Below, in pieces: positions 1-12,763 of a DNA stretch of 64,000 nucleotides (positions are counted from its first letter, which is position 1; every line of letters begins with the position of its first letter). Origin of the DNA: Rhyzopertha dominica (taxonomy: Eukaryota > Arthropoda > Insecta > Coleoptera > Bostrichidae); assembly GCA_025024175.1 (NCBI GenBank), contig QCXZ01000064.1, positions 186,001 to 250,000 on the forward strand, written 5' to 3'. The notes beneath the pieces are model-generated. The model did not search any database. It saw only the letters and a list, made by a program, of their open reading frames with translations, and had not been told where the DNA came from. The position numbers and the translations under genes are program-made.

Positions 1-3000
1 CCCGCGATATACCTAAATCAATTTGAATTATAAAAAGTGGCACGTACGTAGATCCATTGATAGAAATTATGGAGTAGAGATTTGGGACGAGAGAGTCGCT
101 GCTGGTTTTACAAAGTCACGAAGTAAATTTCGATATCACTTACAAATGAGGGACCGAAACACTTTACATCAAAGTAAATGTTCAAAATGAATAGTTCCTG
201 TGGCTTGGCAGTAGCCTAGTCTAGCACATACATCGCGAAACGAATTTTCCAGCCATTTAGCTTGAATTTCGCGTCACATTTTGGCTTCCAATTTATATTG
301 ACTAACATATTTTTCTGTGCAGCAGTATAAATAGCTACAATCCTAGTTAAAAATTGCCCGAATTCGTCAAGCTGTCACTAAAGTGCTGTTCTTAAATACT
401 GTTAACGATCTGGTTTGTAAAACCGCTAATGAAGCTCCCCATTATCTCAAACTATCATCAAAGGATGAAGATAAGCGAATGGGGAAAGTAATTAATAGCT
501 TGTCGCCGGCAATTAACAAGCCAGTTCCTCATATTTTTTGCATGGATTCCGTGGATTCTAACCGATTTTTACAGTCGTCTATTCGAGTTGTTTTCAGGTC
601 ATCAGGTGAACTTGGACCTTTCGGCCTTCTACAAATACGTTTTTCTTTAAATTAATTCTTTACGGGACTGAAAATCGACAGATTTCTAACGTTCATAAAT
701 ATGCGCAACGGTCGTAGCTCTTTAAAGTATTTTACAGTCGCTTTTAGCGTATTTGTTACTAAACGTAATTCAATTATTTTTTGTTTTGACTGGTCTAACA
801 ACCTGCCAATTACGTCATTCTTCATTAATACAATATATAAAACGTCTATTAAATTATATTCAGCACCCTAGAAACAGTTATATTACACCATATACCAATT
901 CGCACTTTCTTATTAATGATTTCGTCTGCATCAGGCTTAACGAATTCAAACTAACAATGATGGATATTATGTAGCACCTTTTTCTGGTATAACAGTCATG
1001 AGATAACAATTGAGGAAATTAAAACGGACATATTTAGGAATGCCAATATTAACTACTTCTAAAGAAAGCAATAAACGATGTACTCTTCTTATATTGTGAA
1101 AACTTCTGGTCAAGCAAATTAGTAAATTGTGCTTACACTCAATGAAAACTCTTAAATGAAATTTCATTATTTTACACGAGGCAAGTCATCTGTTTTATTT
1201 AAAACACGCGATGTACTTTCACGTTGACGACTTGTGACCTGTACTGCTCCCAGTGCCATAAATCAGCATGCAATAATTAGAACTTCCCTGTAATTAGCAC
1301 ATTACGTTTGATGCCATCAGTGTTTGGCTTGCAAGAGTGTAAGAACGCATTCAGGAAATTCTCCTAACCGAATAATGATTGCTTATTATTACACTAACAA
1401 TTTGAAATGTTTGTGAACATTAACTNAAATTCAGCGGATGATAAACCATTTCATGATCCTACCAGACCAGAAACAGGAATAACGATATTTAGATAAGGTA
1501 AATGGAAGTTATTTATCTGCAGTGCAATTTATTATTGTACTGGGCATTCATACAATTGGTCATAGTTATAGGAAGCGAAGATGAGAGGCAAGATAATTGT
1601 GTATCCTTGCACTTTACAACTAATTTTAATTTTGAACATACTGAAAATTAATTTTAAAACATATCGAAGGAATTTCGAATCTTGAAAGTGATCGATGTTC
1701 CCACATTCATCGCTTCTCTGAAAGAACCTATGCTACTTACAGGTCCATATCGCTCAACGTTGCTGGTAGGTAAGCTACCGACTTCTTTCATCGCTTACCA
1801 TATGTCGTTACGTGACAGTGTCATTTGTTTATACTAAGGAGTCGAACCAGATGTTTAGATGCCGCTACCTTTACCATCATAACATTTTAAGACACTCGAC
1901 CAAGAATGAAGTACACAAATTTACAAAAGTGTGGAATCACAAATATTGACAGTGTATTTTCTGAAACTTACTAATTATTATAAACAGTTCTTCCTGTATA
2001 CCTGTTCCAGTTTGCCGTTGTACCAACTGGTACACCACACGCAATGTCCTAAAAACCACAATCCGGATAATCTTAAAATTGCATTCTACTACTCCGTGTA
2101 AAGTCGCGTTTAACGTCAGTATCAATTAATAATTTATAGTTGTCTGTGCGCAAAACTGCTGTGAATCGAAGCAAAAAGGAGCACTGTCTTAATGGTGACT
2201 AATTGCAAGCAAGCAGTCGTCCAATGGTATTCCTACGAAGAATGTTACTGTGAATACCTTTAAGATCATCGATCACAAATTTTTGCTTCTTTTTCGCAAA
2301 TCGATACTGATAGCCGTTATACGCGACGACGTTAAACGAGCAAATAATTACAGCCATCTTTTTATTTAAAAAAAGGCAGTGGCTATACGAAGAATATAAT
2401 TTTAGTGGTCGTTAAAAAGTTATTATATAAAAAAAACAAAATAGATTGGTTTGGTAATAATTGGAGAGAACATTAATTTTTGTGCTTCATCCTACAGAAT
2501 TACAAAGAATGCAAATGCTCGAATAAAGAAATGCTATTGGGAATGCTAGGAGACAAGCTCATGATAATTACATACTAAATCAAAATAATAGCGCTCTAGC
2601 AGTTTGTAATTTGCGAAGGCAGCTCAGCAGAAAGTACTTTACGTGCTAAAGAATTATTTTCCAATTTTTCAGCAGGAATAACTAAAGATCTGGATTCTTC
2701 AAAAGACTGATTCACTCATTTTAAATTTCAAGAACTATCTTTTATTGGACTTTAACTGTAATGTATCCGTAAAGAAATCTAAGCTTTGCTGGGTTTTCAA
2801 ATAGTATTTCCACATTTAGGAAAACCTTTGAAAATGCCCATAGTGGCTTGCAACATAATTTCTGCTTAATTGTTAATCAACCATTTCGATAATACTTAAA
2901 GTTTTTGTTCCTAAACTTTATGGAATGTCCATGAATACGAATGCACTCAAAGACTTGCCTACGCTGGTGCAAAACGTTCATCTTCGACATTTTAAGAGCC

Positions 3001-4991
3001 ATCTTCAAGCTGGTTTGGCTAATTGCGAACACGAGCTCACACATATGCTGTCCAGGAAGCGGCCTTTCGTCCAATCAATTAGTGCGTGAAGAGGATTAGC
3101 CAATCAACCAGCGCGAAGTGTAGACGTGTTTTCGCAAATATGCGACGGATTTTACAAATTGCCTAGACTTCAAACCCGTTGAATTATTGTCTAATTTGCA
3201 ACGGCATCCCAAAGCTGTCGTACTTAATGGATTTTCAATGATGAATTATGCTCTAAGATTGGAAGGTTTCCAATGACTGGAAAAAATGGTCTGTGTTTAG
3301 CGATAGATCCAGTTGTCGGTCCATTTACATTTTTAGATAAAAATGAAATGCACTGAATGTCTGGAATAAATTGCACATCATAAAGTTACATGAATTCGAA
3401 TTGTACAGACAAATTGAGCGCTATTTTCAGAACAGGATTCTTCTAAGAATAGGGTTTCTTTTGAATAATCAATGCTCTTAAGTATCTCCTGTAGGACATA
3501 ATTTTCTGAAAATCAGACAAAATATACTTAAAATAAACCAACTTCAAACTCACCAATAAACTTCTGGTAACTGTACTACAAACGAATTTACAGAAGTAAT
3601 TTATAACTCATTACAAGAATGATTTGATTTGAATACAATCTCCTCAAGAACTGAAATACCACGCGCCGCCACTAGAAGAATTCAGCTATTCAAATTTATG
3701 CAACATGTCATCCAGTAGTCAAGTATCAATTACAAAGCAAACGTTAGGTGTTCAACCAAGAATAAGACGCTAAAAGCCGTATTTATCAACAGTTATTAAC
3801 GCTAACTGCTTTAATGCCTACTGTCGTGCTTAGACGCATTGTAATTGGATAACGCCTCGTACACCCGAAGAGGTTTTGCAAGAATTTAATTTTAAAACAA
3901 GAGATCTGTATATGTACACTACAGTTTTGAACAGATATTTGTGATATAATACTTTGCTTTAAGGATATTAAATCGATCTAAATCTAATTATGTTATATAC
4001 AAGTTATTACGTAGGCTATTAGATACCTTAAAAGCAAGCTTATACTATGTGTGGGTGCCAAGCACTTTTTAAGGGTTCTATTTTTGGCAAATATTGCTGA
4101 AGTAATCAAAACATCACTTTTTTAGTTTCTAACAAAATTTTGTATAAAACTTGTTTCATTGCGTAGAATTTTTTTATTGTGAGAATAGACCAGGATTAAA
4201 AACAGCACATCATATCTAGTGCGTCACAGATGATTTCTCTCGAGTTATAATCCCATATAGCCTTATATATACAGGCAACACAAATCACGATGATCATTGA
4301 TTGTCGATGAAGTGGAACAGATTAAACAGCAAATGCAGTAACTAGATTAGCGTCATTAAGAAGAAAAACCCGCCTGATGAAGTCGTCACAGCTCGTGTGA
4401 CGGCAAATATTATGACCGTTTTGTCCGCAATTTGCTTCTGTCGTTGAGACATGAATGTGCAAAAACTGAAGACTGACTGATGCATTACTGCGAAGCATCT
4501 GTTAACAATAAATCGTGCTTTATGAAAAAAAAAAGACGTTGCCTCTCTAAATCGATATAACCTAATGAAGGACGATGCAGTCATCAGAATAAAAGAGCAA
4601 CCTCTCTAATAACATTAATATCTTATTTCATGAATGGTTTTTTCTTCAATTTTGAAAACTAAAATAGGAACAATGCAGTCGCAATTAAAAAAAATATATT
4701 GTTTTGTGTGAACAATCAACACTCTCCAGCGTACTAAATATCCGCTTGATGCTAACAAAATACTTTTGTTATTATTACAAAATAATAAACACTTGATAAT
4801 GTCTCAAAATTATTGGGTAATAACTCCTAGGCCAAAAAGATCTTTATCAAAAACATAACAAACTGTACCCTGTGATCCATTCGATCAAGGTCTGATCCTA
4901 AAGATTCTTACCTAATATACTTTGAAACATTACCTTGGTGTTGTTATTTCATAATATAAACATTTCATGTAAGATACCGTAATATATAGAT
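1..4991. other. AT-rich intergenic DNA, no gene recognised
   Basis: I see no coding region, RNA gene or clear repeat here. The open frames are short (under about 90 codons), several start only at non-ATG codons, and none resembles a known family. Composition is uniformly AT-rich. Unrecognised old transposon fragments may be present. Confidence 0.6.
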
Positions 4992-4997
4992 TACTTA
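4992..4997. repeat. left target-site duplication TACTTA
   Basis: TACTTA lies immediately left of the AG that begins the long inverted repeat and is matched by TACTTA at 15824-15829, just right of the terminal CT. A 6-bp duplication is the size made by Polinton-type integrases. If the inverted repeat is started one base earlier, the duplication could instead be read as 4-bp ACTT. Confidence 0.75.
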
Positions 4998-5760
4998 AGT
5001 AGAGGGATGATGAGACAGCTGAACCAATTTGCATATTAGCCCAATCGAGCGTAATTAGCGATCAAAATTTTTTAATTTTTCGATTATTTTGCTGAATGTG
5101 ACGGGATGACTGGATTTGCATGTTGATAAATAGTATCTTATTATTAATTAATGATTCAATATTGCTGCTATATTGCGATTATTGACTTTTTGAGTTGTTT
5201 ATTAAATTTTAGGGTACTGGTTTGAGAGATCTGTATCACTCATATGCATATTAGCCAGTAGGGGGCGTTTGAGGGCGCAAAATTACGCATTTGCATATTA
5301 GCCCAATCGAGCATGTATCAAAAATTAATTTTTCGATTTTTTTTTGCTGAATGTGACGGGATGAGAAATATGACATTGATTTGCATGTTCGTACGGTAAT
5401 TAGCGAATTTATTAAGTGTCAATTATTTTTATTCGACTTTTTTGAATTTGGTAAGATGGAATGAGATGTGAAACTGTGACTGACATTTTGTATTTTATAG
5501 CAGCATGTTTCTGACTGAGGCTTTTACGCCCTAGGGAGATGGGATAATATCAGCGAAGGTGGGTTGCTGATGTGTAATTGATATGAAATGTTTATTTGCT
5601 ATTATCACATATTGCTATTGTATATGTATGCATGGCGATATGACCAATGTACTCTCTTATATATGTAAACCGTTGTTATGATGGTGGGGGTTGGTACCGC
5701 GGTCCACGCTCTATATATAGGCAACCCCCAGAACAGGGGTAGGCGGGATTTTTTTTACTA

Positions 5761-5830
5761 TGCCGAATGCTGGATTTGAACCAGGTACCTCCGGTATGGC
5801 AATGCAACACTTTACCGCTGGGCTAAACGC
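5761..5830 (-). tRNA. tRNA-like sequence (Gly-like, probably pseudo) in left arm
   Basis: On the minus strand this 70-nt block has an A-box-like TAGCCCAGCGG and a B-box GGTTCAAATCC. It has a T-arm with four pairs (CTGG/CCAG) around the TTCAAAT loop and ends in GGCA. The position corresponding to the anticodon loop reads TTGCCAT, so a GCC (Gly) anticodon is possible. The acceptor and anticodon stems pair poorly, and no T-run terminator follows. I read it as a tRNA-derived pseudogene or SINE-like head carried in the arm. It is base-for-base identical to the copy at 14991-15060. Transcription, if any, would run outward toward the element end. Confidence 0.5.
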
Positions 5831-6074
5831 AAACTTACCTGACGGCCGTTATTCTTGTCTATTTAAGAGTAGGGCCACTCATCAATTTATCATTTTTTAA
5901 CTGAGATGGGATAGTCGATTAGGTAAAACTTACCGCTAAGTCTGCTTAGGGAGCACACTTTGACAGTAAATGCTTAATAATTACCTATGCCCATGTTTTT
6001 CTCTGGTTTTATACTATTTTTTTTGTCATATTTCATACAATGGATTTTCGATGTGGCCAGCTGAAGGGTTTCAA

Positions 6075-6645
6075 TGATTATCAGTTATCTGGAATAACAA
6101 TAAACAAATTAATATTAAGAGTATTCATAGATTTGAACCGTGATTGTGTGGCAAAAACATCAAATAACGGTTACAGCACGACTTAATTGAGCTAAATAAC
6201 TGTGATTTCACAACCTAGGCTAATCCACAGCAGGTTTGCGATTCCTTTAAAAATACACTAAATAAGAAACTAAAGCCACCAGCATGCAGTGATTATCAGT
6301 TATCTTGAATAAGAATAAACAAATTAATACTTAGAGTATTCCTAGATTTGAACCGTGGTTTTGTGGCAAAAATGTCAAATAACGGTTACAACACGCCTTA
6401 ATTGAGCTAAATAACTGTCATTCCACAACCTAGGCTAATCCACAGCAGGTTTGCGATTCCTTTAAAAATACACTAAATAAGAAACTAAAGCCACCAGCAT
6501 GCAATGATTATCAGTTATCTGGAATAAGAATAAACAAATTAATATTAAGAGTATTCATAGATTTGAACCGTGATTTTGTGACAAAAACGTCAAATAACGG
6601 TTAAAGCACGACTTAATTGAGCTAAATAACTGTCATATTTTCGAT
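6075..6645 (+). repeat. 215-bp tandem repeats, left arm (about 2.6 copies)
   Basis: The phrase TGATTATCAGTTATCT recurs at 6075, 6290 and 6505, an exact 215-bp period. Units are highly similar and the third breaks off near 6640 (after GCTAAATAACTGTCAT). The same unit, inverted, fills the inner end of the right arm with more copies. Tandem repeats inside long inverted arms are typical of foldback-like elements and of elements whose arms undergo unequal exchange. Confidence 0.9.
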
Positions 6646-9600
6646 TCGTACAGCTCCAGTTCTGTGCATGAGGGGGTGTGGGTTAAGATGTGGGGGGTTC
6701 AGAAAACCGGCTATTGCAAAAAAAAAATTCTTCCAGATATTTCACTTTCTGTGTGTATTAAATCAGTCTATGTGGTGCTGTCATGCTTTATAGAAATAAA
6801 AACATCAAATCTCAAAGCAGCTCTAGTACTTACATATGAAATGCAACTAAATAATCAAATTTTAACATTGTTTTAATGGCGTAATAAGAATATTCCGTAA
6901 TAAAATAAAATTTACCTATCAGGGAAAGTGTAAGATATCTCAATATATTTGTCTAGTTGGCTATAAACGAACACGAGTTTTTATACTGTTAGATAAAGTA
7001 GCTTTGATAGTCATAAGAAGTTTACATAACATATTCTGCATGGCAATAGAATCATAACCACTAAGGAAATTAAGAAATCGCAATGTCTCATGAAATTTTG
7101 AGCCCCGATATAGGATGCTTATGTATGGTCTTTTTCTATAAAATTACACCAATCTCATAACAATGATCGATATTTTCCATATTAAGTCTCAATTTTCGAA
7201 TTACTATTCCTCTTTAACCTGCTTAACCGTAGTAAAATATTTATATTTTGGTGTAGTTGAGAAGGAGCACATATTCGTTGAATATGAACTCCACTTCTTT
7301 TGTGGTGAGTACCTCCTTTTTAAAAATGTTTACAATGGCAGAAATAACACTGAATCTACAGACACAAGCTAACAGAGAAGAAGGTATAATAAATTTGTGC
7401 TTTTTTAATTTCCTAAGAAGCTAATTCTAAAGAAAAATGTGATTATAGATAACTACAAGTGCTCAATAGCATGTACACTGGTATACAATTTCGCATAATA
7501 AGTCCAAATTCTAAAATGAAAGAGTAAACTATCAGAAAATGGCATATGATTGCAAAATAATACCTATAAGTAAACAATGNCATATAAATTGTTCTACTTA
7601 TGTTAAGATGTCTGACACTTATTAATATACGTATGCTATTACTAGCAAATGCTTTTCTTAACAAGATTATCCTGTAGGGAATGCCTAGATTACAAATTTC
7701 ATGTCGTGGGATAAATCTGTTGGGGTCAGTTGTGATATTAATCTTGCAGTGTCTCAAGTTCCTCTTTAAAATGAAAGGTTTAAGTTATTTTAAGATCCAT
7801 TCAAAAAGTATTGCCATATGATGCAGTTGAGTTCTTTAGCAACTATTCCTTATTATCCAATAAAAAGTCTGGTAAGCACTGAACGCAGTGTTATGTCCTA
7901 TATAAACTACATGGTTATTAAGAATTTTAAAGTTTTGAGATAATTAACTACCTTATTCATGATTGTTTGTTATCTTTCAGGTGCGTCATACACTTCATAA
8001 CATACACAATATCCATCTAATAATATAAGCAAAACTGGTTTTAAAATGTTACACACTGAATTAATAAATATTTGACCTAAAATTAATTAAGATTAATACA
8101 ATCCTACTGAGTGAACAAATGATATCTGATATTATAATCAACCAGAGGCAGTACTGAAGTTTTCTAAGTGAATGAAATGCACCTATACCTGCAGTTAAAA
8201 GTTAATAAAGTGCATGTCGCTATGTCAATCTAGGTCTCAGGTGTGAATCCTCAATGCTTTATTTTGCAGGAAAAATGTCAATAACGCTTCTTTGTCATTG
8301 AAAAAGTATACCATTCTGTAGCAAGAACATAAAGGTTCAGATCTAGTTTGCTCACATTCCTAAATGAATTGTTAACATTTACTCCTAATGTAGGTAGTCA
8401 TGCATGTACTGATCTTTCCGAAATACATTAAAGCTAACTTTTCTAGGGACAAGTTGTTGTTTTTTTCTAAGTAAAATCTGCTGTTATCGGTTAAGGGTAA
8501 TAATTTAAAGATTTCCGTGTAATTACAATGGCAATGCTCTTGTGTACTTATCTTTACAATAAACTGTGTGAAAAGAAAATTTCACTTATTTATGCTTCTA
8601 CATTTACGTTATTCTTGATGTATTTTAAATCATTACATGATAATAAGACATCATTCCCTGGTGTTTTAGGAGCAATGTGTAATATACGGTGGATACAAAG
8701 AGAAGTAATTTATGTTTGTTTTTGGCTAATGTGCCTACGAGATGGGTCTCTCTGCAGCAATATACTGTAAGGTGAGCTGTGAAGGGGATATTTTCCGTAG
8801 GTATGATTTCCATAGTAAACATTTTTATATTTATGAGATATGTTATCCTGAAATTGAATAACTGTATGAAACACTAACCATAATAACAACTTATACTCAT
8901 TATGTAACGCAAATTTACAGTCTTTTTAATAGCTTAAATTTGCAGATTTATAAATACAGTACAAGATTTTCTGTAAATTTACAAAATTGTCAGTCAATTA
9001 TGCTTTTCTCCGCAAATATACGTCTTTTTGTACAAATTCTTAGTATTTAATACAGGTATATTTGATCCTTTTTCTTATATATGCACTCATTTTCCCTGTA
9101 AGATGACACCAATTTGTCTATTTATGTATTTATTGTTTCATAAATTTGGAGGTTAGCCTTTAAAAAACAAACTAGATGGCACACAATTCGATCATGCCCA
9201 TCGATTTTAAAAGATACAATTTTTATCAGAAGTTCATTTCTTTAACGAATTTGTAGACATTTATAAAGTGATCTCCATTATTTGGTAAAAAAAGACATGA
9301 TAATTTGATAAAATAAGAAGAAGGCATCGCATTAATATATGCACTAAAAATCAAAGTAAATATATCTGCGATATATTATTGTAGTTATTTGATTTTCGTT
9401 TATTTTTTATATTAGAACAATAATAGTATTAATGCTGCTGGACTTACAATAGGTAACTGACAGCGTTTTCTAGCTTTAACTATTACAATGGGGTTCAGTG
9501 ACGGATATATAGGATTACAAATAATGCATAAATGTGTAAGTTTTAGGGAGAAAAGGCATGAAAAGTTTTCTAATGCACATAAAAACTACTTGTTGTCTAA

Positions 9601-10499
9601 TGTTTCTCCTGTGTAAAGCTCGTCTGTATGCATATATGTCAATGCGTATCTTAGCTTCCCCATAGCTCCCGCTATCACTACGCAGAAATGAATGGCAAAT
9701 GAAATGGGCACGATATTGTCCAGTTCGGTAGTTTCAAGAAAATAAAAATAATAATTTCTTATTTCCTTCGACGTTAAACTGTGTATTAATACTTATGAAA
9801 TAATGCCAGTTTAACACAATAAGTTTAATGCCCCCTTGGAATGCGAGCTAACTAGGAGGCTTTCGATATTGAAAATTTCAATACTTTTCGACAAATATCC
9901 CTTATATTTCTCGTTACCTTTTTCAAAAATGCATTGCTACATATTACGAGTTGTAAGTATCAAAACGTTAGCAAGAGATTACGTCCACACGACATTACTA
10001 CAATGCTTTCATGTCAGTTTAACAAAAGAAGTTTAATTCCCTTGGAATGCGAGCTAACTAGGGTGCTTTCAATATTGGAAATATAAATTTAATGAAAATA
10101 TATAAACAGGTTTGAATATTTTTCGACAAATATCCATTACTTACTTTTTTTAAAAATTTACTGGAGAAACAGATTTTTCTTGAATGCTATGCTATGTTGT
10201 AAATTTCGAAATGCTACCTATAATTTGTTAGACTTACTTGCTCTAAGTATCTATTTCCTTAGCATAATTTCCATAAGACTGTTTTTTTCAGATAATGCAT
10301 TCATGTTCAAGAAACAAAAACGCAAGTGGTCTTAACTTCTCCACATCTTTACCATTTCAACCTTTTTCCAGCTGAAATAGGAGGAATTTGGGGTATACTA
10401 CGTACTAAACAGGAGTATTGTTGATGAATAAATTGTAATACTTTATAAAGCAAATGCCTTATAACGATTATCTGCTACCAATTCACCCCTAGAGCTCCC
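6646..10499. other. element interior, no gene; short tandem duplication near 9834-10140
   Basis: This is AT-rich interior DNA without a recognisable protein. A duplication about 205 bp apart is visible: CTTGGAATGCGAGCTAACTA occurs at 9836 and again at 10042. In both copies it is followed by a diverged stretch containing TTTCGACAAATATCC. Open frames at 6664-6876, 7163-7372, 7443-7757 and 8528-8770 have no family resemblance and I do not regard them as genes. Confidence 0.55.
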
Positions 10500-11842
10500 T
10501 GTGTATTCGATTACGGTCTTTAANCCAACCGATTCTGCTGGTTATGGTCATAATCTTGTTCGAAACNAATTGGTATGCTTATTCGGCAAACGTTTCTGGT
10601 TTTAATTTGTTTGTTGTAGATTATCAAACATTTTTATCACATAAATGTAATAGCAATATGTATTTTTCCCACAATCATTAAGACCGGTTTAAGTATAGCA
10701 CATTATAAAAGAAACAGGTAACACCATTGTCTAAACAATATAAGTAAGGGAATATGACAAAGAAATCTCGTTATATTTTCTATCCATGTCAAACGCCCTA
10801 TATGCTATATGAGCATAAAATACAGAAAGAGATGTGATTAAAATCAAACATTATTTAATGTTAATTAATATACCGGTTGCTAGTTGATGAAACTATATTT
10901 ACAACACATCATGAAGTAGATTTTTGAGTAGTTTAGTTCTTTTAAACACATTTTCATCGTTCCTGATCGACTGTTTGCTTCTGCTCTCTCGATTTGTTTC
11001 TTGTATGATTATCAAACACATTTATCAGCATTGTTATTACTAAGAGATATATGTACTGCTAATTAGACAAAAAGTATGCTGTGTCATAATTTAAATAAGC
11101 AAGTGTTAGGAAGAAAAACAAGGAAATCGCGTCATTTTTCTATTTGTCATCACCCTGAATGCTATGATAGACGATGGTAATAAGCAACTCCTCAACATAT
11201 TGTGACGCCTTTTTCGTTGTAAGCGGATTGGGCCTTCGTGCCGGAGCGTGGTCGGTCGGACTGTTGCGTAATATGGTGTGGTTATGACGTCGGAGCTCTT
11301 CTTCACGGCTCGACGTCGGGACGGTCTTCTCGGGCGCCAGTTTTTTATTATCCTGAGGTATGCTCCTCAGACCACTACACACGATCCCTCTTACGTGTGC
11401 AGACCAGGGTAGCTGCAGTGAAGATCGGCCTTCCAGGGAACGACTCGAGGGTGGATGCCGTCAGCTGTAAAAGATGTTAGCGGGGTGCGGGAGGCACAAA
11501 CAGAAAAACCAGCCAGGACCTATTAACACAATTTTATTTTGGTTAAAGCAATTATACAAGCAATAATGAACTCCTATTCTAAGTTATGCAACGGCCCCCC
11601 CATGCATAGCCCAGCCAAGCTAAACTACGGTTGCGGTTATAATACAAAACGGTGCGGCAATAATGATGCAACTAGCGGTATGCAAGCGGTACAAGCGATA
11701 ACAAGACTAATTGAGCGTGCTAATGTCTGGTGACGCCGGTGGGTGAGCGTTTATCAAGCCGGAAGGATTGGATTACGGGGCACATGCAAGGAACGGTGCA
11801 AGTAGCGGTTACGTAATCGTCGGTTGCGTAATTAAGCTGTTC

Positions 11843-12456
11843 ACCGGGCACGGGCCGCCTACAAAACCTAGCATGCGGCAAACACCCAGCGAACAACCCC
11901 TCGCACAGTCAGACAGAATGCGGACCGCCTACAAAACCTAGCATGCGGCGCACTTTCCGTCAACTGTCGAGGCGTCGGTCGGTGTAATAGTTACGTAAGC
12001 TGTTCACCGGGCACGGGCCGCCTACAAAACCTAGCATGCGGCAAACACCCAGCGAACAACCCCTCGTACAGTCAGACAGAATGCGGACCGCCTACAAAAC
12101 CTAGCATGCGGCGCACTTTCCGCCAACTGTCGAGGCGTCGGTGTAATAGTCGGTTACGTAAGCTGTTCACCGGGCACGGGCCGCCTACAAAACCTAGCAT
12201 GCGGCAAACACCCAGCGAACAACCCCTCGTACAGTCAGACAGATCGCGGACCGCCTACAAAACCTAGCATGCGGCGCACTTTCCGTCAACTGTCGAGGCG
12301 TCAGTCGATTACGTCACAGTCGGAGCTCAAGAAAGTCGTTTACCGGGCACGGGCCGCCTACAAAACCTAGCATGCGGCAAACACCCACAGAACAACTCTC
12401 TGCACTGCAAGGGTCGCTTAAGCCGAGATGGACCGCCTACAAAACCTAGCATGCGG
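11843..12456 (+). repeat. 163-173 bp tandem repeats with an 8-fold 24-bp hairpin-prone motif, inside the LTR
   Basis: ACCGGGCACGGGCCGCC starts units at 11843, 12006, 12169 and 12342 (spacings 163, 163, 173). Each unit contains two identical copies of a 24-bp motif that begins CCGCCTACAAAACC and ends TAGCATGCGG, giving eight copies between about 11855 and 12456. The motif ends CCGC and GCGG can pair, and alternate copies extend this to GCCGC/GCGGC. Motif conservation is higher than that of the spacers, which vary (for example CTCGCACAG versus CTCGTACAG). It may be a repeated protein-binding site (enhancer or insulator); this is inference. Confidence 0.85.
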
Positions 12457-12756
12457 CGCACCTCTAACCAACGGCCCCCACAGAGAGAGCGACGGTGGAT
12501 GGCGGTGGGATTTAAAATGATGGGTCGCAAGGAAGGACTGGGAAGTCACCACAATACATAAGCTTAATCTAAAGCTCACTCACCTGGCTATCCGGCTGGA
12601 CTGGTCGGTACAGCGGTTCGGTAAGAACTGATTTGACGCTGCGGTCGGACACGCTTTTCTCAGTTCTCACTGGATTCGTGGGAACAAGAGAGCTGACTAC
12701 TGGCGCCAGCATGTGTTGTTCCACGCGAACTCCGTGAATCGCGAACTTGAAACAGA

Positions 12757-12763
12757 TATAAAG
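12757..12763 (+). promoter_or_regulatory. TATA box of the LTR
   Basis: TATAAAG lies about 45 bp from the LTR end and is followed by a GC-rich stretch (CCGCGG). This arrangement fits a U3 promoter just ahead of a short R-U5 in a plus-oriented LTR. Activity is unknown. Confidence 0.45.

Larger units (their letters stand above)
4998..6645 (+). repeat. left inverted terminal arm
   Basis: From the end inward it holds: the AG terminus; two diverged copies of a subterminal block (about 5028-5120 and 5288-5390) sharing ATTTGCATATTAGCCCAATC, an A/T run, and GCTGAATGTGACGGGATGA; a tRNA-like sequence on the minus strand (5761-5830); unique sequence to about 6074; and then about 2.6 copies of a 215-bp tandem unit. 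The whole arm reappears in reverse complement at 13925-15823. ATTTGCAT matches an octamer-type motif and recurs in both subterminal blocks, so these may be binding sites; that is only inference. Confidence 0.85.

Noticed and set aside
6664..8822. Small frames inside the 10.8 kb element considered as possible Polinton genes
   Set aside because: None shows polymerase, integrase, ATPase, protease or capsid motifs, and several start at non-ATG codons.
11843..12456. CRISPR-like array (short identical repeats at intervals)
   Set aside because: The spacers are themselves repeated in a 163-bp unit, and the setting is an animal LTR; it is a minisatellite.
12706..12722. TGGCGCCAGCATG as an LTR-retrotransposon primer-binding site
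   Set aside because: It lies inside the LTR, about 100 bp before its 3' boundary, whereas a primer-binding site must lie just outside the LTR.
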